Shown here: positions 43,284 to 52,834 of the stretch, one piece after another
Layout: each line of letters opens with the position of its first letter
How positions within the stretch are numbered: the stretch's first letter is position 1
From: an uncultured Paracoccaceae bacterium
GTDB taxonomy: Bacteria; Pseudomonadota; Alphaproteobacteria; Rhodobacterales; Rhodobacteraceae
NCBI GenBank assembly: GCA_947503775.1
Contig: CANNFE010000004.1
Span: forward strand, 248,001-312,000
DNA length: 64,000 nucleotides
Reading direction: 5' to 3'
Made by a program: the position numbers and the translations under genes
The notes under the pieces: generated by a model
Told to the model about the DNA's origin: nothing
Database searches by the model: none
What the model saw: the letters and a program-made list of their open reading frames with translations, nothing else

Positions 43284-44312
43284 CTACATCGCTGCATTGA
43301 GGAGCAACGTTTCCTGATCGGCCGTCATTCCGCACTTGAGCTGGACGTCCCTGCGGCTTCGATCCCAGTCCAGCAGCGAAGCGAGCGTGTCCTCAAGCGG
43401 TCGGCAGACAAGCCCGGCTGACTTCGCTTTTGCTGTATTTATCGAGAGAAAATATCGAAACTCTGGGACAGGCGGCGCCATGAGCGGGATATCTGTCCAT
43501 GGCTTTACGATCGAGTTCGCGATCACCTGCTCTTCGACCGGGATGAATCTGGCCCTCGAATGACTAATCCTGCCGATCGTGGACAGAACCTCGCCCAGAG
43601 GGAGAGGCTCGCCGGTGACGTTCCAAAGGCCGGGCAGGTTCTTTGTTGCGGATCTTACAGCGAAGCGCGCCGCGTCGTTGACATCTATCATCTGCACGGG
43701 CCGGTCTATCGGTGCGGGCACAGGGACCATTGCGCGATCGCCCGCTGCCTCGTCCAATCTGCGGACCCACCAAGTCAGACGGTCGGTATAGTCGCCGGCC
43801 CCGACAAGAAGCCCGACCCTCAGCGATGTTGCCCTTCCTCCGAGCATGTCGTTCGCTTGTTGCTCGCAGGCGCGTTTGAGCGGACCGTATGACGCGCCAT
43901 AGGCGAAGGCGGATGAGCGGTCATCGGCGCGCAAACGCGTTGCTGTTTCGAAGTCTTTTGCGGATGCGTCTGGTACGGTGGCATCCTCGCTCAAACCGGG
44001 TGTCGCATATGTGCCGTAGACCGACACGGAAGATATTAGGACATATCTTTCCAGATCCCGGCCGACCGCCTTCAGAAGTCTTTCGACGGAAGAGGGCGTG
44101 TAGGCGCAGGTATCGAAGACCCAGCCAAAGCTGCGGTGCTGGAGCGGGGCAAGATCTTCGTATCGGTCGGCCCTTATCAGCTCGATCCCAGGCATATCCC
44201 TGGGCGCCGTTTTTCCGCGAGACAGGATCGTGACGGAATGGCCTGCATCGCGCAGGGCGCCCACGATTGCGCCGCCCAGAAAACCGGTTCCGCCGACGAC
44301 GAGGCAACGCAT
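43284..44312 (-). CDS. NAD-dependent epimerase/dehydratase (extended SDR)
   Basis: A 342-aa extended short-chain dehydrogenase. GGTGFLGGAIV at residue 7-17 binds NAD(P). SSVSVYG and YGPLKRACEQ, with the Y-x-x-x-K catalytic pair, are present. Such enzymes act on nucleotide sugars or other small metabolites. No sugar-nucleotide genes are adjacent, so the substrate is unknown. The unit stands alone between clpA and the MotB-like gene. Confidence 0.85.
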   Translation of the reverse strand: MRCLVVGGTGFLGGAIVGALRDAGHSVTILSRGKTAPRDMPGIELIRADRYEDLAPLQHRSFGWVFDTCAYTPSSVERLLKAVGRDLERYVLISSVSVYGTYATPGLSEDATVPDASAKDFETATRLRADDRSSAFAYGASYGPLKRACEQQANDMLGGRATSLRVGLLVGAGDYTDRLTWWVRRLDEAAGDRAMVPVPAPIDRPVQMIDVNDAARFAVRSATKNLPGLWNVTGEPLPLGEVLSTIGRISHSRARFIPVEEQVIANSIVKPWTDIPLMAPPVPEFRYFLSINTAKAKSAGLVCRPLEDTLASLLDWDRSRRDVQLKCGMTADQETLLLNAAM

Positions 44313-44443
44313 TCTCGGCTCCTCTGACCCTAATGGTAAGCCATGACTTACATAGAGCTGTCGTTTCTGTCAATTTGGGGGTCTTCGGCGACGTAAGTCG
44401 CAGTCGAGTTCAGGCAGGGCGCAGTCGCGCGATCCTTTACGCC

Positions 44444-46075
44444 CTAGCGTTCTGTCAGTTTCAGCTCGATCCGGCGGTTGCGGGCGCGGGCGGCTTCGGT
44501 GTCGGCGGGGTCGAGGGGCTGGAATTCTCCGAAGCCGTTGGCGGCGAGGCGCTCGGGCGGGATGCCGAGCGATTCGGTCATGTAGAGAACGACGCTGAGG
44601 GCGCGGGCCTGGCTGAGTTCCCAGTTGTTGGCAAAGCGGCCGCCGCGCGAGACAGGGATATCGTCGGTATGGCCGTCGACGCGGATCACCCAGTCGATGG
44701 CTTCGGGGATGTCGGCGGAGATGTCGCGCAGGATAGCCGCAACTCGGGCGATCTGGGCGCGGCCATCGGAGGAGAGGGTCGCGGAGCCGCGGGAGAAGAG
44801 CACCTCGGAGGAGAAGACGAAGCGGTCCCCTTCGACGCGGATGCCCTCGCGGCCTTCGAGACGGTCGCGCAGGAGGGCGAAAAACTCGGACTGGTAGCGT
44901 TCAAGATTCTCGGCCTCGGCGGCGAGACGGGCGCGTTCGGCGGCCTCCAGCTCGGCGCGGCGGCGTTCGGATTCGGCGCGCTGGCGTTCGGCGGCAGCCG
45001 CCCGGGCGAGCGCCTGATTGAGCTCGGAGCCGAGGGTTTCGATCTGGATCTGGGCGGCGGCATCCTCGTCCGAGGAGAGGTTGACGAGGGCCTGCAGGGA
45101 GGAGAGCTGGTTGCGCAGCTCGGCGACCTGCTGATTGAGAAGCTCCACTTGGCGCTGGCTTTCTTCGGACAGGGATTGTTCCTCGGAGAGCGCGGCGCGG
45201 GCCTGATCGAGGAGGGCAGCCTGCCGTTCGGCTTCGGTGAGGGTCGTCGCGGCGGTCTCTTCGGCCTCGGTGCGGGCGGCACGGGCGGCGGCCAGCTGAT
45301 CGCGCAGATCGTCGAGGGTCAGACCCTCTTCGGCGAGGTTTTCCAGCTCGGCCCGAGCGGCAGCGAGGAGGGTCAGCGTCTCTTCGGCCTCGCGGCGCCT
45401 GTCTTCGAGGGCGAGGGTCATGGCGGTCAGTTCGGCATCGGCATTCTCGAGCCGGTTCCTCAGCACCTCGGCGGTGGCGGCGTCGGCGAGGCGCGCGGCC
45501 TCAAGGGTGTCGATCTGGTCCGTCGCATCGGAGAGGGCCGCCCGGTCCTGTTCCTGCTGGGCCTGCAGATCGGCGATCATTGCGTCGAGCGCCTCGCGGC
45601 GGGCCGCGGCAAGGCGGGCGGCTTCCTCCTGAGCGTCGATTTCGGAGAGCAGCGTCTCCTGCTCGCCTTGCAGGGTCGTGATCGTCTGGCGCGCGGCGTC
45701 GCGGTCGGCGAGGAGGCCTGCGACCTGTTCCTCGAAGGTGGCGATGCGGGTGCGGGCATTGGCCAGATCGGCGGCCTGGCGGTCGCGCTCGGCCGAGAGG
45801 GTGGCGATCAGGGCGTTTTGCTGGATCGTCTCGTTCTGCAGGTTGCTGGCGCGCTGGCGTTCGAGGCCCAGCGCATCGGCGAGCTGTTCGACCTCACCCG
45901 ACAGCTCGTCGAGTTCGGTGGCCTGGCCGGTGATCGTCTCGCGCAGGATGAACTGGACGATCATGAAGATCGTCAGCACGAACATCAGCACGAGCAGCAG
46001 ACCTGTCATCGCGTCCACGAAGCCGGGCCAGATCGAGGCCTGGAAACGGGCGCCGGATCTGCGGCTTAGTGCCAT
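44444..46075 (-). CDS. OmpA/MotB-like peptidoglycan-binding protein with long coiled coil
   Basis: A 543-aa inner-membrane-anchored protein. A short N-terminus is followed by one membrane helix (about 20-44), a long alanine/glutamate-rich coiled coil (50-390), and a C-terminal OmpA/MotB domain with RVDGHTDDIPVS, NWELSQARA and ARNRRIELKL, which bind peptidoglycan. Together with the MotA/ExbB-like protein just upstream it probably forms a proton-driven stator-type complex. No flagellar genes are nearby. Function unknown. Confidence 0.85.
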   Translation of the reverse strand: MALSRRSGARFQASIWPGFVDAMTGLLLVLMFVLTIFMIVQFILRETITGQATELDELSGEVEQLADALGLERQRASNLQNETIQQNALIATLSAERDRQAADLANARTRIATFEEQVAGLLADRDAARQTITTLQGEQETLLSEIDAQEEAARLAAARREALDAMIADLQAQQEQDRAALSDATDQIDTLEAARLADAATAEVLRNRLENADAELTAMTLALEDRRREAEETLTLLAAARAELENLAEEGLTLDDLRDQLAAARAARTEAEETAATTLTEAERQAALLDQARAALSEEQSLSEESQRQVELLNQQVAELRNQLSSLQALVNLSSDEDAAAQIQIETLGSELNQALARAAAAERQRAESERRRAELEAAERARLAAEAENLERYQSEFFALLRDRLEGREGIRVEGDRFVFSSEVLFSRGSATLSSDGRAQIARVAAILRDISADIPEAIDWVIRVDGHTDDIPVSRGGRFANNWELSQARALSVVLYMTESLGIPPERLAANGFGEFQPLDPADTEAARARNRRIELKLTER

Positions 46076-46078
46076 GGA

Positions 46079-47299
46079 TCAGATATCCCTGTCGCGGGCG
46101 ACGGTGCGCGGGCGGATCGATTGCGACTGGCGGATGGCGCGGGAGAGCGAGGCGATATCGCTGCGGATATCGGCCATCGTTTCCTGACGTCCGGCGGAGA
46201 TCTCCTCGAGGATGCGCAGCATTTGCAGATCGATGGAGCGCAGGCGCATCCGGCTTTCGGCGTCGATGCCGTCGCCGCCGCCTTCTTCGAGGACCTGGGT
46301 CAGGCGGTCCTGTCCTTCGGCGATGCGTCCCAGGATACCCGCAAGTTCGCTGGCGCCGGTCCCCGCGCCTTTGGGCATCTTCTCGGTCATGTGATCGATG
46401 GCGTCGACGAGGCGGGTCATGCGGTCTTCCATGAGGACGCGGCCCTCGTCGGCCTGCAGGATCATGGTTTGAAGCAGGTCCATCTGTTCGGCCATGTGAT
46501 CGGCGAACGTGCCGAAGCTGGCGCCTGCCGGAGCGGCTGCCGCCTCAGGGCTGCCGCCCGCTTCTTCGCTGGTGAAGCTGACGCGGGTGATGGTGGAGAG
46601 CCATTCTTCAAGCTCGCGGTAGAAGCGGTTCTGACCGTGGCCCGCGAAAAGCTCGAGCAGGCCGACGACGAGCGATCCGGCCAGACCCAGAAGCGAGGAG
46701 GCGAAGGCCACGCCCATGCCGCCGAGTTGCGCTTCGAGGCCGGTCATGAGACGGTTGAAGATGTCGACGCTGGCTTCGCCTTCCTGCGGGGCGAGGGAGC
46801 GGATCGTGTCGACCACAGCGGGCACGGTCGTCGCGAGGCCGTAGAAGGTGCCCAGAAGTCCGAGGAAAATCAAAAGATTGACGAGATAGCGCGTGATCTC
46901 GCGGGCCTCATCGATGCGGGTTGCGACGGAATCGAGGATCGACCGGGTGGAGGTCGCGCCGAGCTGCATCCGGGCGGAGCGGGCGCGCAGAAGCGTGGCG
47001 AGCGGGGCCAGAAGGCGCGGCGCGGTGCCCGCCTCTTCGGTCTGGCTGCCAGCGAAGCGTTCGAGCCAGCGGACAGAGGACATGAGCGTGAAGACCTGGA
47101 GGAAACAGGCGAGCACACCGATGAAAAAGACCAGGACGATGAAGCCGTTCAGGCCCGGATTGGCCAGAAAGAGTGGCGAAATGGTAGGATAGGCCAGATA
47201 GGCACCAGCCCCGACCAGCCCCAAAACGATCAGCATCCATGTGATCTGGCTGATGGGTTGCGAAAACTGCGGCTCTGCCTCGGGTCCCCTTCTGTCCAT
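46079..47299 (-). CDS. MotA/TolQ/ExbB-like proton channel protein
   Basis: A 406-aa membrane protein. Two N-terminal helices (20-40 and about 52-75), and then two further helices near 135-165 and 195-220, are arranged as in ExbB/MotA proteins. A soluble helical tail follows. FLGLLGTFYGLATTVPA is the typical channel motif. It is 3 bases upstream of the OmpA/MotB-like gene, so they form one unit. The pair resembles ZorA/ZorB in architecture but no ZorC/D genes follow. Confidence 0.82.
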   Translation of the reverse strand: MDRRGPEAEPQFSQPISQITWMLIVLGLVGAGAYLAYPTISPLFLANPGLNGFIVLVFFIGVLACFLQVFTLMSSVRWLERFAGSQTEEAGTAPRLLAPLATLLRARSARMQLGATSTRSILDSVATRIDEAREITRYLVNLLIFLGLLGTFYGLATTVPAVVDTIRSLAPQEGEASVDIFNRLMTGLEAQLGGMGVAFASSLLGLAGSLVVGLLELFAGHGQNRFYRELEEWLSTITRVSFTSEEAGGSPEAAAAPAGASFGTFADHMAEQMDLLQTMILQADEGRVLMEDRMTRLVDAIDHMTEKMPKGAGTGASELAGILGRIAEGQDRLTQVLEEGGGDGIDAESRMRLRSIDLQMLRILEEISAGRQETMADIRSDIASLSRAIRQSQSIRPRTVARDRDI

Positions 47300-47377
47300 C
47301 AGGACGGGTCCTCGTTCTGGTACGTCATCGGAAGAAATCCTACTGAAATCGGGCGTAAAGAACCAACACTTTGTGCC

Positions 47378-47917
47378 TTAATCATGGCAGTCCGGCCCCA
47401 TTTTGCGGACTTCCTTATCGAGCCATTCGATGTCGGGATCGCGCACCCCGAGGTCCTGAAGATGGCGTGCGGTGTTGTGCAGATAGTCGCGGTTCGGGCC
47501 GCGCCCGCCGGTCGCGCGGGCGATGCGGCGGGCCTGTTCGGCAAGCGAAAGTTGGCAATATTGCGCGTGATCGCGGTCGATGACGTAGCAGACGGCCTCG
47601 ATCTCGCGGCTGTCGTCGAGCGTCAGGGGGAGGCGCGCCTCGTAATAGGCGGCGGTGACCAGCTCGCGCTCGCGCAGCATGGCGAGGACCGCACCCGCCT
47701 GCGTGTCGGCGACGCGGAAGGCCATTCCGGTGCAGCTGTCGGCCTCGGACTTGTCCAAAGCGAGGACGAGGCCGGGCTGGTCATGGGTGCCGCGGTGGTG
47801 GACCGAGAGCATGCAGAAGGAGCGGCTATAGCCCGCCAGCTGTGCGCGCACGGCTTCGGCGGGGCGAAACCCGGGATTCCAGAGCAGCGATCCATAGCCG
47901 AAGACCCAAAGCGCCAT
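47378..47917 (-). CDS. ChaC-like gamma-glutamylcyclotransferase
   Basis: A 179-aa protein. VFGYGSLLWNPGF is the substrate-binding loop of the family, and the Glu in RERELVTAAYYE is in the region of the catalytic acid. ChaC enzymes cleave glutathione to 5-oxoproline and Cys-Gly. AAGGAGG lies six bases before the ATG. Divergent from DUF2125, and next to the envelope pair. Confidence 0.87.
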   Translation of the reverse strand: MALWVFGYGSLLWNPGFRPAEAVRAQLAGYSRSFCMLSVHHRGTHDQPGLVLALDKSEADSCTGMAFRVADTQAGAVLAMLRERELVTAAYYEARLPLTLDDSREIEAVCYVIDRDHAQYCQLSLAEQARRIARATGGRGPNRDYLHNTARHLQDLGVRDPDIEWLDKEVRKMGPDCHD

Positions 47918-47974
47918 GCTGGTCCTCCTTTCGGGCGGTCTATAGACAAGCCCGGTGGGTTAGGCAAAAGGCCA

Positions 47975-48979
47975 ATGAATATGCGTAAACTCGTCTTCGT
48001 GGTCCTGGCATTGGCCGGGCTTTATGCAGGCTACTGGTTCGTCGGGGCTGCCGCGATCCGGTCGGCGGCGACGGACTGGCTGGAGCGGGAGGCGGCGCGC
48101 CCCGGCGGGCTGGAGCCTGTTTACGAGGATCTGTCGGTGCAGGGCTTTCCCTCGCGGTTCGACACCACGGTGGACGGTCTTGAGATCCGCGATGCGATCT
48201 CGGGCTATGGCTGGCGGGGGGCGTTCTTCCAGATGTTCGCGCTGAGCTACCGTCCGACGGAGGTGATCGCGATCTTCCCGCCAGAGCAGACGGTGATGAC
48301 GCCTCTTGGGGAGATCCCGATCCGCGCGGACCGGATGCGGGCGAGCGCTGCGGTCGCCGCCTCGACCGATCTGCCGCTGGACCGAGTGACGATAGAGGTC
48401 GATCAGGCGGCGGTCGGGCTGTTGCCCGGCGAGATCTTTCTGGAGCGGGCGCTGCTGGCCCTTCGCCGGGTCGAAGGAGCCGAGGCGCGCTATGATATCT
48501 TCGGCGATCTGCTGGATCTGGATCTGTCGGACGAGCTGATGGCGTGGATCGGCGCGGCTGATCTGCCGTCGCGGGTTCAGGAGATCCGGATCGACGGGAC
48601 GGTCGAGATGAGCGCGCCCCTCGACCGATTCGCAGAAGCGGCACGGCCGATGCCGCAGGCGATCGAGCTGAGGGAGGTGATGCTGTCCTGGGGCGAGGTC
48701 GACGTGACGGCGCGCGGGGATCTGAGCGTGAGCGGGGCTGGCGCTGTGTCGGGCGAGATGAGGCTGGAGGCGCGCAACTGGGATGCGGCGCTGGATCTGG
48801 CGGTCGATGGCGGCTGGCTGACGGCGCAGGAGCGGCTGTTGCTTGGTGCGGTTCTGACCGGGCTGTCGGCCGGGGGGCCGGAGGAGGCGCTGGAGATCCG
48901 GGCCGTCGCGGTAGACGGGCGGCTGAGCGTCGGCGCGATCGATCTGGGCGATCTGCCCCGGCTGCCTCAGCGGCAGTAG
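47975..48979 (+). CDS. DUF2125 domain-containing protein
   Basis: A 334-aa alphaproteobacterial protein of unknown function. A membrane anchor or signal at residues 5-25 is followed by beta-rich DUF2125 sequence: YEDLSVQGFPSRFDTTVDGLEI, then AFFQMFALSYRPTEVIAIFP, each typical. It is probably periplasmic. A second ATG at 47981 is possible. Its stop overlaps by 13 bases the end of the convergent extensin-like gene. A long open frame running through it from 46121 is not a gene. Confidence 0.83.
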   Translation: MNMRKLVFVVLALAGLYAGYWFVGAAAIRSAATDWLEREAARPGGLEPVYEDLSVQGFPSRFDTTVDGLEIRDAISGYGWRGAFFQMFALSYRPTEVIAIFPPEQTVMTPLGEIPIRADRMRASAAVAASTDLPLDRVTIEVDQAAVGLLPGEIFLERALLALRRVEGAEARYDIFGDLLDLDLSDELMAWIGAADLPSRVQEIRIDGTVEMSAPLDRFAEAARPMPQAIELREVMLSWGEVDVTARGDLSVSGAGAVSGEMRLEARNWDAALDLAVDGGWLTAQERLLLGAVLTGLSAGGPEEALEIRAVAVDGRLSVGAIDLGDLPRLPQRQ

Positions 48980-49782
48980 GAGCCGCTGCGGTAGCGCGCG
49001 GTGTCGAAGTGGAAGTGGTCCTGGTGGAAGCGGTCGGATTCGGGGCCGAGCACGGTGCCGAAGGGGCCGCAGGCGTCCCGGTGCATCTGGCGCAGCTTTG
49101 CCCCATGGGCCTGGCTGCGCCAGCCTTGGAGGAGCGTGATCTCCGAGCCGTCACGCAGGATGAAGCCCGAGATGTCGATGGCCCGGCCCTTGCCATGCTC
49201 GGAAATGCGCCCGCCCGGCTGGTTGTTGCGGGTCCGGCAGGAATAGTGCGCGGCGACGCGCAGGCTTGAGATGCCGCCGCCGGTCGTCCGAAGGGTCGGT
49301 TTGACGCTTTGCTCGACCCAGCGATAAAGCGCGTCGGCGGTGGGGCAGTCGATCGTCGCCGGCTGGCTAAGCGCGACCCCGGCAACAGAGCGGATGCGGA
49401 CGGCGTCGCTTACACCGCAGCCCGGAACGCGACCGGGCACGCCGCCGACGCGATCGCCCTGGATCTGCAGGTTGCCGCAGACGGCCCCGGCGCGGCGCTC
49501 GCGCTGGATGCGGCGGCCCATGGCGAGGATCGCCTCGGGCCGGTCAATGGGCCGGAGCGAGCTGCGGACCGCCGCCTTGGTCGCGGCATCGATAATGATG
49601 GCGCGGGCGAGGATGATCTCCGCGATCTTGTCGTCCGGGCGCGCCTCGGGGCGGACCAGCCTGACGCTGGAGGTCGAGACCTGCTGCGCCAGCGCCGGGC
49701 GGGCGACGGGACGCAGATCACCAGTCGGGTCTGCGCCCGCGCCGCCTGCCAGGAGGGCCAGAATGAGAGCAAGGCGCGTCAT
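48967..49782 (-). CDS. extensin-like C-terminal domain protein (putative D,D-peptidase)
   Basis: A 271-aa secreted protein with signal peptide (1-17). The C-terminal half is the Extensin-like_C domain: HYSCRTRNNQPGGRISEHGKGRAIDISGF (partly cited; about residues 178-207) and FHQDHFHFD supply His, Asp and H-x-H metal ligands as in VanY-type peptidases. It may trim peptidoglycan. The ATG at 49782 overlaps the stop of tyrC by four bases. Confidence 0.85.
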   Translation of the reverse strand: MTRLALILALLAGGAGADPTGDLRPVARPALAQQVSTSSVRLVRPEARPDDKIAEIILARAIIIDAATKAAVRSSLRPIDRPEAILAMGRRIQRERRAGAVCGNLQIQGDRVGGVPGRVPGCGVSDAVRIRSVAGVALSQPATIDCPTADALYRWVEQSVKPTLRTTGGGISSLRVAAHYSCRTRNNQPGGRISEHGKGRAIDISGFILRDGSEITLLQGWRSQAHGAKLRQMHRDACGPFGTVLGPESDRFHQDHFHFDTARYRSGSYCR

Positions 49783-50690
49783 CGGCCGCGTCCGAAGTTG
49801 GGGATGTCGGTGTCCTGCCCGGCCTCCACGATGCCGCGCCGGATCGCGCGGGTATGGGTGAAATAGGCGTGCAGGTGATCGCCGTCGCCGGTGCGGATGG
49901 CGCGCTGGAGGGCGAAAAGCTCTTCGGTGAAGCGGCCGAGGATTTCGAGCGTGGCGTCCTTGTTCGTCAGAAAGACGTCGCGCCACATCGTCGGATCAGA
50001 GGCGGCGATGCGGGTGAAATCGCGGAAACCGGCGGCGGAGTATTTGACGACCTCGCTATCGGTTACGCGCCGAAGGTCATCGGCCACGCCGACCATCGTA
50101 TAGGCGATGAGATGCGGCGCGTGGGAGGTGACGGCGAGGACGAGGTCATGGTGATCCGCCTCCATCTCATCGACATTGGAGCCGAGCGCCTCCCAGAATC
50201 GGGCGAGCCGGGCGACTTCCTTGCGGTCGGCGCCGTCGGGCGGGACGAGGATGCACCAGCGGTTGTCGAAGAGCTCGGCAAAGCCGGAGCGGGGGCCGGA
50301 TTGCTCGGTCCCCGCGAGGGGATGGGCCGGGATGAAGTGAACGCCGTCCGGCAGATGCGGGCCGACAGCCTCGATCACCGCGCGTTTGACCGAGCCGACA
50401 TCGGTGAGGGTCGCGCCAGGTTTGAGATGGGGGGCGATATCGCGGGCCACCGCCTCCATCGCGCCGATGGGGACACAGAGGACAACGAGGTCGGCGTCGC
50501 GCACAGCCTCTGCTGCGGTGTCGGTGATCTCGTCGGCGAGGGTCAGCTCCCGGGCGGTGGCGCGCGTTTCGGCGGAGCGGGAGGTGCCGCTGATGACCTT
50601 CGCCGCGCCGCTGCGGCGCATCGCATGGGCCATGGAGGACGCAATCAGGCCGAGGCCGATCAGCGCGACCTTGCCGTAGATCGCGGTCAC
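49779..50690 (-). CDS. tyrC: prephenate/arogenate dehydrogenase family protein
   Basis: A 303-aa enzyme of tyrosine synthesis. The N-terminal [14 protein letters not shown] binds NAD(P). VDVGSVK-like TDVGSVKRA, and [19 protein letters not shown], are catalytic-site blocks, and [11 protein letters not shown] continues the family pattern. The start is a GTG that overlaps the hisC stop (GTGA). hisC-tyrC pairs are common because HisC can also transaminate aromatic substrates. Confidence 0.92.
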   Translation of the reverse strand: MTAIYGKVALIGLGLIASSMAHAMRRSGAAKVISGTSRSAETRATARELTLADEITDTAAEAVRDADLVVLCVPIGAMEAVARDIAPHLKPGATLTDVGSVKRAVIEAVGPHLPDGVHFIPAHPLAGTEQSGPRSGFAELFDNRWCILVPPDGADRKEVARLARFWEALGSNVDEMEADHHDLVLAVTSHAPHLIAYTMVGVADDLRRVTDSEVVKYSAAGFRDFTRIAASDPTMWRDVFLTNKDATLEILGRFTEELFALQRAIRTGDGDHLHAYFTHTRAIRRGIVEAGQDTDIPNFGRGR

Positions 50691-51775
50691 TTACCCTGCC
50701 CTTTGAAAAGACCGACCGCATGGGCGACACGGCGGCAGGCAGCCTCGTCTCCCACTGTAATCCGGAGGCAGTGCGGCAGGTTGTAGCCGCCCATCTGGCG
50801 CACGATGATCCCTTCGGATTTGAGGAAGGCGTTGCAGGCCTCGGCTTCGGCCTCGTCGGTGAAGCGTGCGAGGATGAAATTCGCCATGGAGGTATCGGAC
50901 GGCACGCCGAGGGCAGCGAGCGCTTCGGCCAGCCAGTGGCGCCACTGGGTGTTCGAGGCGAGGCATTTGTCGGCGTAATCGCGATCTCGCACCGCCGCTT
51001 CGGCGGCGGCGAGCGCGGCGGAGGACAGGTTGAAGGGGCCTCGGATCCGATTGAGGACGTCGATCACCTCTTGCGGGCCGTAGCCCCAGCCGATGCGCAG
51101 GCCGCCAAGACCGTAGAGTTTGGAGAAGGTGCGGATCATCATGGCGTTCTGGCGCGCCTCGATCAGCGCAAGACCCGCGTCGTAGCCGTCGACATATTCG
51201 GCATAAGCGCCGTCGAGCACCAGCATACATTGCTCGGGCAGCCGGTCCGCGAGCGAGGCAAGCGCATCGGTGCCGACCATCGTGCCGGTCGGGTTGTTCG
51301 GATTGGCGATGAAGACGAGGCGGGTCTTGTCCGTGACGGCGGCGAGGATCGCCTCGACATCCGTCATCCGCTCGTGTTCGGGGACGGAGACCGGGGTCGC
51401 GCCCGCCGCGAGCGTGTAGATCCGGTAAAGCGCGAAGCCGTGTTCGGTGTGGATCACCTCGTCGCCCGGGCCGGCATAGGCCTGGCACATCAGGTTGATC
51501 ACGTCGCCCGAGCCGGCGGTGCAGATCAGCCGTGCGGGATCGAGGCTGTGGGTCTCGGCGATGGCCTCGCGCAGGGCAGCGTGATCGGAGGACGGATAGC
51601 GGTGCAGGTCGTGCGAGGCGCGGCGGAAGGCCTCGACGGCGGCGGGGGACGGTCCGAAGGGGTTTTCGTTCGAGCTGAGCTTGAGGGCGTTCGACTGGCC
51701 CGCGATGTGGCTGGCGCCGCCCTTGTAGAGCTCGATGTCGAGAATACCGGGTTGAGGGCGCAAAATCTGAGTCAT
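50687..51775 (-). CDS. hisC: histidinol-phosphate aminotransferase
   Basis: A 362-aa class I/II PLP aminotransferase. [21 protein letters not shown], and the PLP lysine in [16 protein letters not shown] (partly cited) are all present. It acts in histidine synthesis and may also make tyrosine or phenylalanine. The ATG at 51775 matches the family N-terminus; a much longer frame to 52024 reads through intergenic repeats. Overlaps tyrC by four bases. Confidence 0.95.
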   Translation of the reverse strand: MTQILRPQPGILDIELYKGGASHIAGQSNALKLSSNENPFGPSPAAVEAFRRASHDLHRYPSSDHAALREAIAETHSLDPARLICTAGSGDVINLMCQAYAGPGDEVIHTEHGFALYRIYTLAAGATPVSVPEHERMTDVEAILAAVTDKTRLVFIANPNNPTGTMVGTDALASLADRLPEQCMLVLDGAYAEYVDGYDAGLALIEARQNAMMIRTFSKLYGLGGLRIGWGYGPQEVIDVLNRIRGPFNLSSAALAAAEAAVRDRDYADKCLASNTQWRHWLAEALAALGVPSDTSMANFILARFTDEAEAEACNAFLKSEGIIVRQMGGYNLPHCLRITVGDEAACRRVAHAVGLFKGQGK

Positions 51776-51865
51776 GCATGGACCATTCAAAAGGGAACCG
51801 GGCCGTTCTAGCCCCCTGCCCCGCCCGTGACCAGAGCCGCGTTGGTCGTACGGGATTGGAATGCG

Positions 51866-51893
51866 AAAAGCCGCGCCCGGGTGGGGGCGCGGC
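51866..51893 (-). terminator. intrinsic terminator between rpsD and hisC
   Basis: On the minus strand GCCGCGCCC (51885-51893) pairs with GGGCGCGGC (51870-51878), with TTTT after it. It separates rpsD from hisC, which therefore needs its own promoter. Confidence 0.72.
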
Positions 51894-51924
51894 GTTGATC
51901 GGGTGATGCAGGGTCCAGCTGGAG

Positions 51925-51945
51925 GTCCCGGGTCAAGCCCGGGAC
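51925..51945. repeat. palindromic repeat, copy A
   Basis: GTCCCGGG arm at the left, CCCGGGAC at the right, centre TCAAG. GAG precedes it. Same core as the copies at 58037, 60130 and 60474; this is a free intergenic copy between hisC and rpsD. Confidence 0.85.
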
Positions 51946-51997
51946 ATTGGCTGACGGTGCGCCCGGCGCCCAGAACTGCTACCGGGTGCCCGCCGCA

Positions 51998-52046
51998 GTT
52001 GCTGGCGCAACCGCTTTCCGGCACGCGTCATTGCTGGCGCAATGAC
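51998..52046. repeat. two tandem stem-loops sharing TTGCTGGCGCAA
   Basis: GTTGC-TGGC-GCAAC at 51998-52011 and GTCATTGC-TGGC-GCAATGAC at 52027-52046 are perfect stems with identical TGGC loops. They lie right after the rpsD stop (minus strand), and may act as 3' hairpins of its mRNA or be a second repeat family. Confidence 0.6.
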
Positions 52047-52050
52047 GTGG

Positions 52051-52671
52051 TTAGTTCTTCGCGTAGAATTCCACGACGAGGTTCGGTTCCATCAGGACCG
52101 GGTATGGCACGTCGCCCAGCTGCGGGGTGCGTGTGAAGGTGGCGGACATCTTGGAGTGGTCGACATCCATGTAGTCGGGCACATCGCGTTCGGGCAGGCC
52201 GGCGGCTTCGAGGACGATCGCGAGCTGCTTGGAGCGATCGCGCACCTCGATCACGTCGCCTTCCTTGACGCGGTAGGAGGGGATGTTGACCTTCTGGCCG
52301 TTCACCTTGACGTGGCCGTGATTCACGAACTGGCGGGCAGAGAAGATGGTCGGCACGAATTTGGCGCGGTAGACGACGGCGTCGAGACGACGCTCGAGCA
52401 GGCCGATGAGGTTCTCACCGGTATCGCCTTTGACGCGCTCGGCCTCGGCATAGATGCGGCGGAACTGCTTTTCGGTCAGATCGCCGTAATAGCCCTTGAG
52501 CTTTTGCTTGGCGCGCAGCTGGATGCCGAAATCGGAAAGTTTGCCCTTGCGGCGCTGGCCGTGCTGGCCGGGGCCGTATTCGCGGCGGTTGACAGGCGAT
52601 TTGGGGCGGCCCCAGATGTTTTCGCCCATGCGGCGGTCGATCTTGTACTTGGCAGACGTGCGTTTCGTCAC
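52051..52671 (-). CDS. rpsD: 30S ribosomal protein S4
   Basis: A 206-aa primary rRNA-binding protein of the small subunit. The N-terminal [20 protein letters not shown] and S4 RNA-binding domain [14 protein letters not shown]...[13 protein letters not shown] are typical. Start is GTG at 52671 with AAGGAG just upstream. Followed by two hairpins and a terminator. Confidence 0.98.
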   Translation of the reverse strand: MTKRTSAKYKIDRRMGENIWGRPKSPVNRREYGPGQHGQRRKGKLSDFGIQLRAKQKLKGYYGDLTEKQFRRIYAEAERVKGDTGENLIGLLERRLDAVVYRAKFVPTIFSARQFVNHGHVKVNGQKVNIPSYRVKEGDVIEVRDRSKQLAIVLEAAGLPERDVPDYMDVDHSKMSATFTRTPQLGDVPYPVLMEPNLVVEFYAKN

Positions 52672-52834
52672 GGCTGATCTCCTTCTTAGGACGCGCCCCG
52701 ATGGACGCTATGAAGGGCGTTGTCCTTTGACCTTGCGGTCCGACAGGGATCCCCTTGCGGGGGCCACCAACACCAGTGAAGAGCGCCGTTTAGGCAAGGA
52801 TGGGAAGGCTGTCAAGCGGGCCGGAGGCCCCGCG

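Noticed and set aside
44267-46069. 600-codon glycine-rich open frame on the plus strand
   Set aside because: Antisense to the OmpA/MotB-like gene; the Gly-rich repeats are the complement of the Ala/Glu-rich coiled coil.
44444-47299. Zorya anti-phage defence system
   Set aside because: Only ZorA/ZorB-like architecture is seen; no helicase or nuclease genes (ZorC, ZorD or ZorE) are adjacent. Neighbours are ordinary housekeeping genes.
46121-48979. 952-codon open frame on the plus strand
   Set aside because: It runs antisense through the MotA-like and ChaC-like genes and only its end (from 47975) is the real DUF2125 gene. The upstream part has the composition of an antisense shadow of GC-rich coding DNA.
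50687-52024. Extended N-terminus of HisC
   Set aside because: The 83 extra codons read through a terminator and a palindromic repeat and do not match the family; the ATG at 51775 fits.
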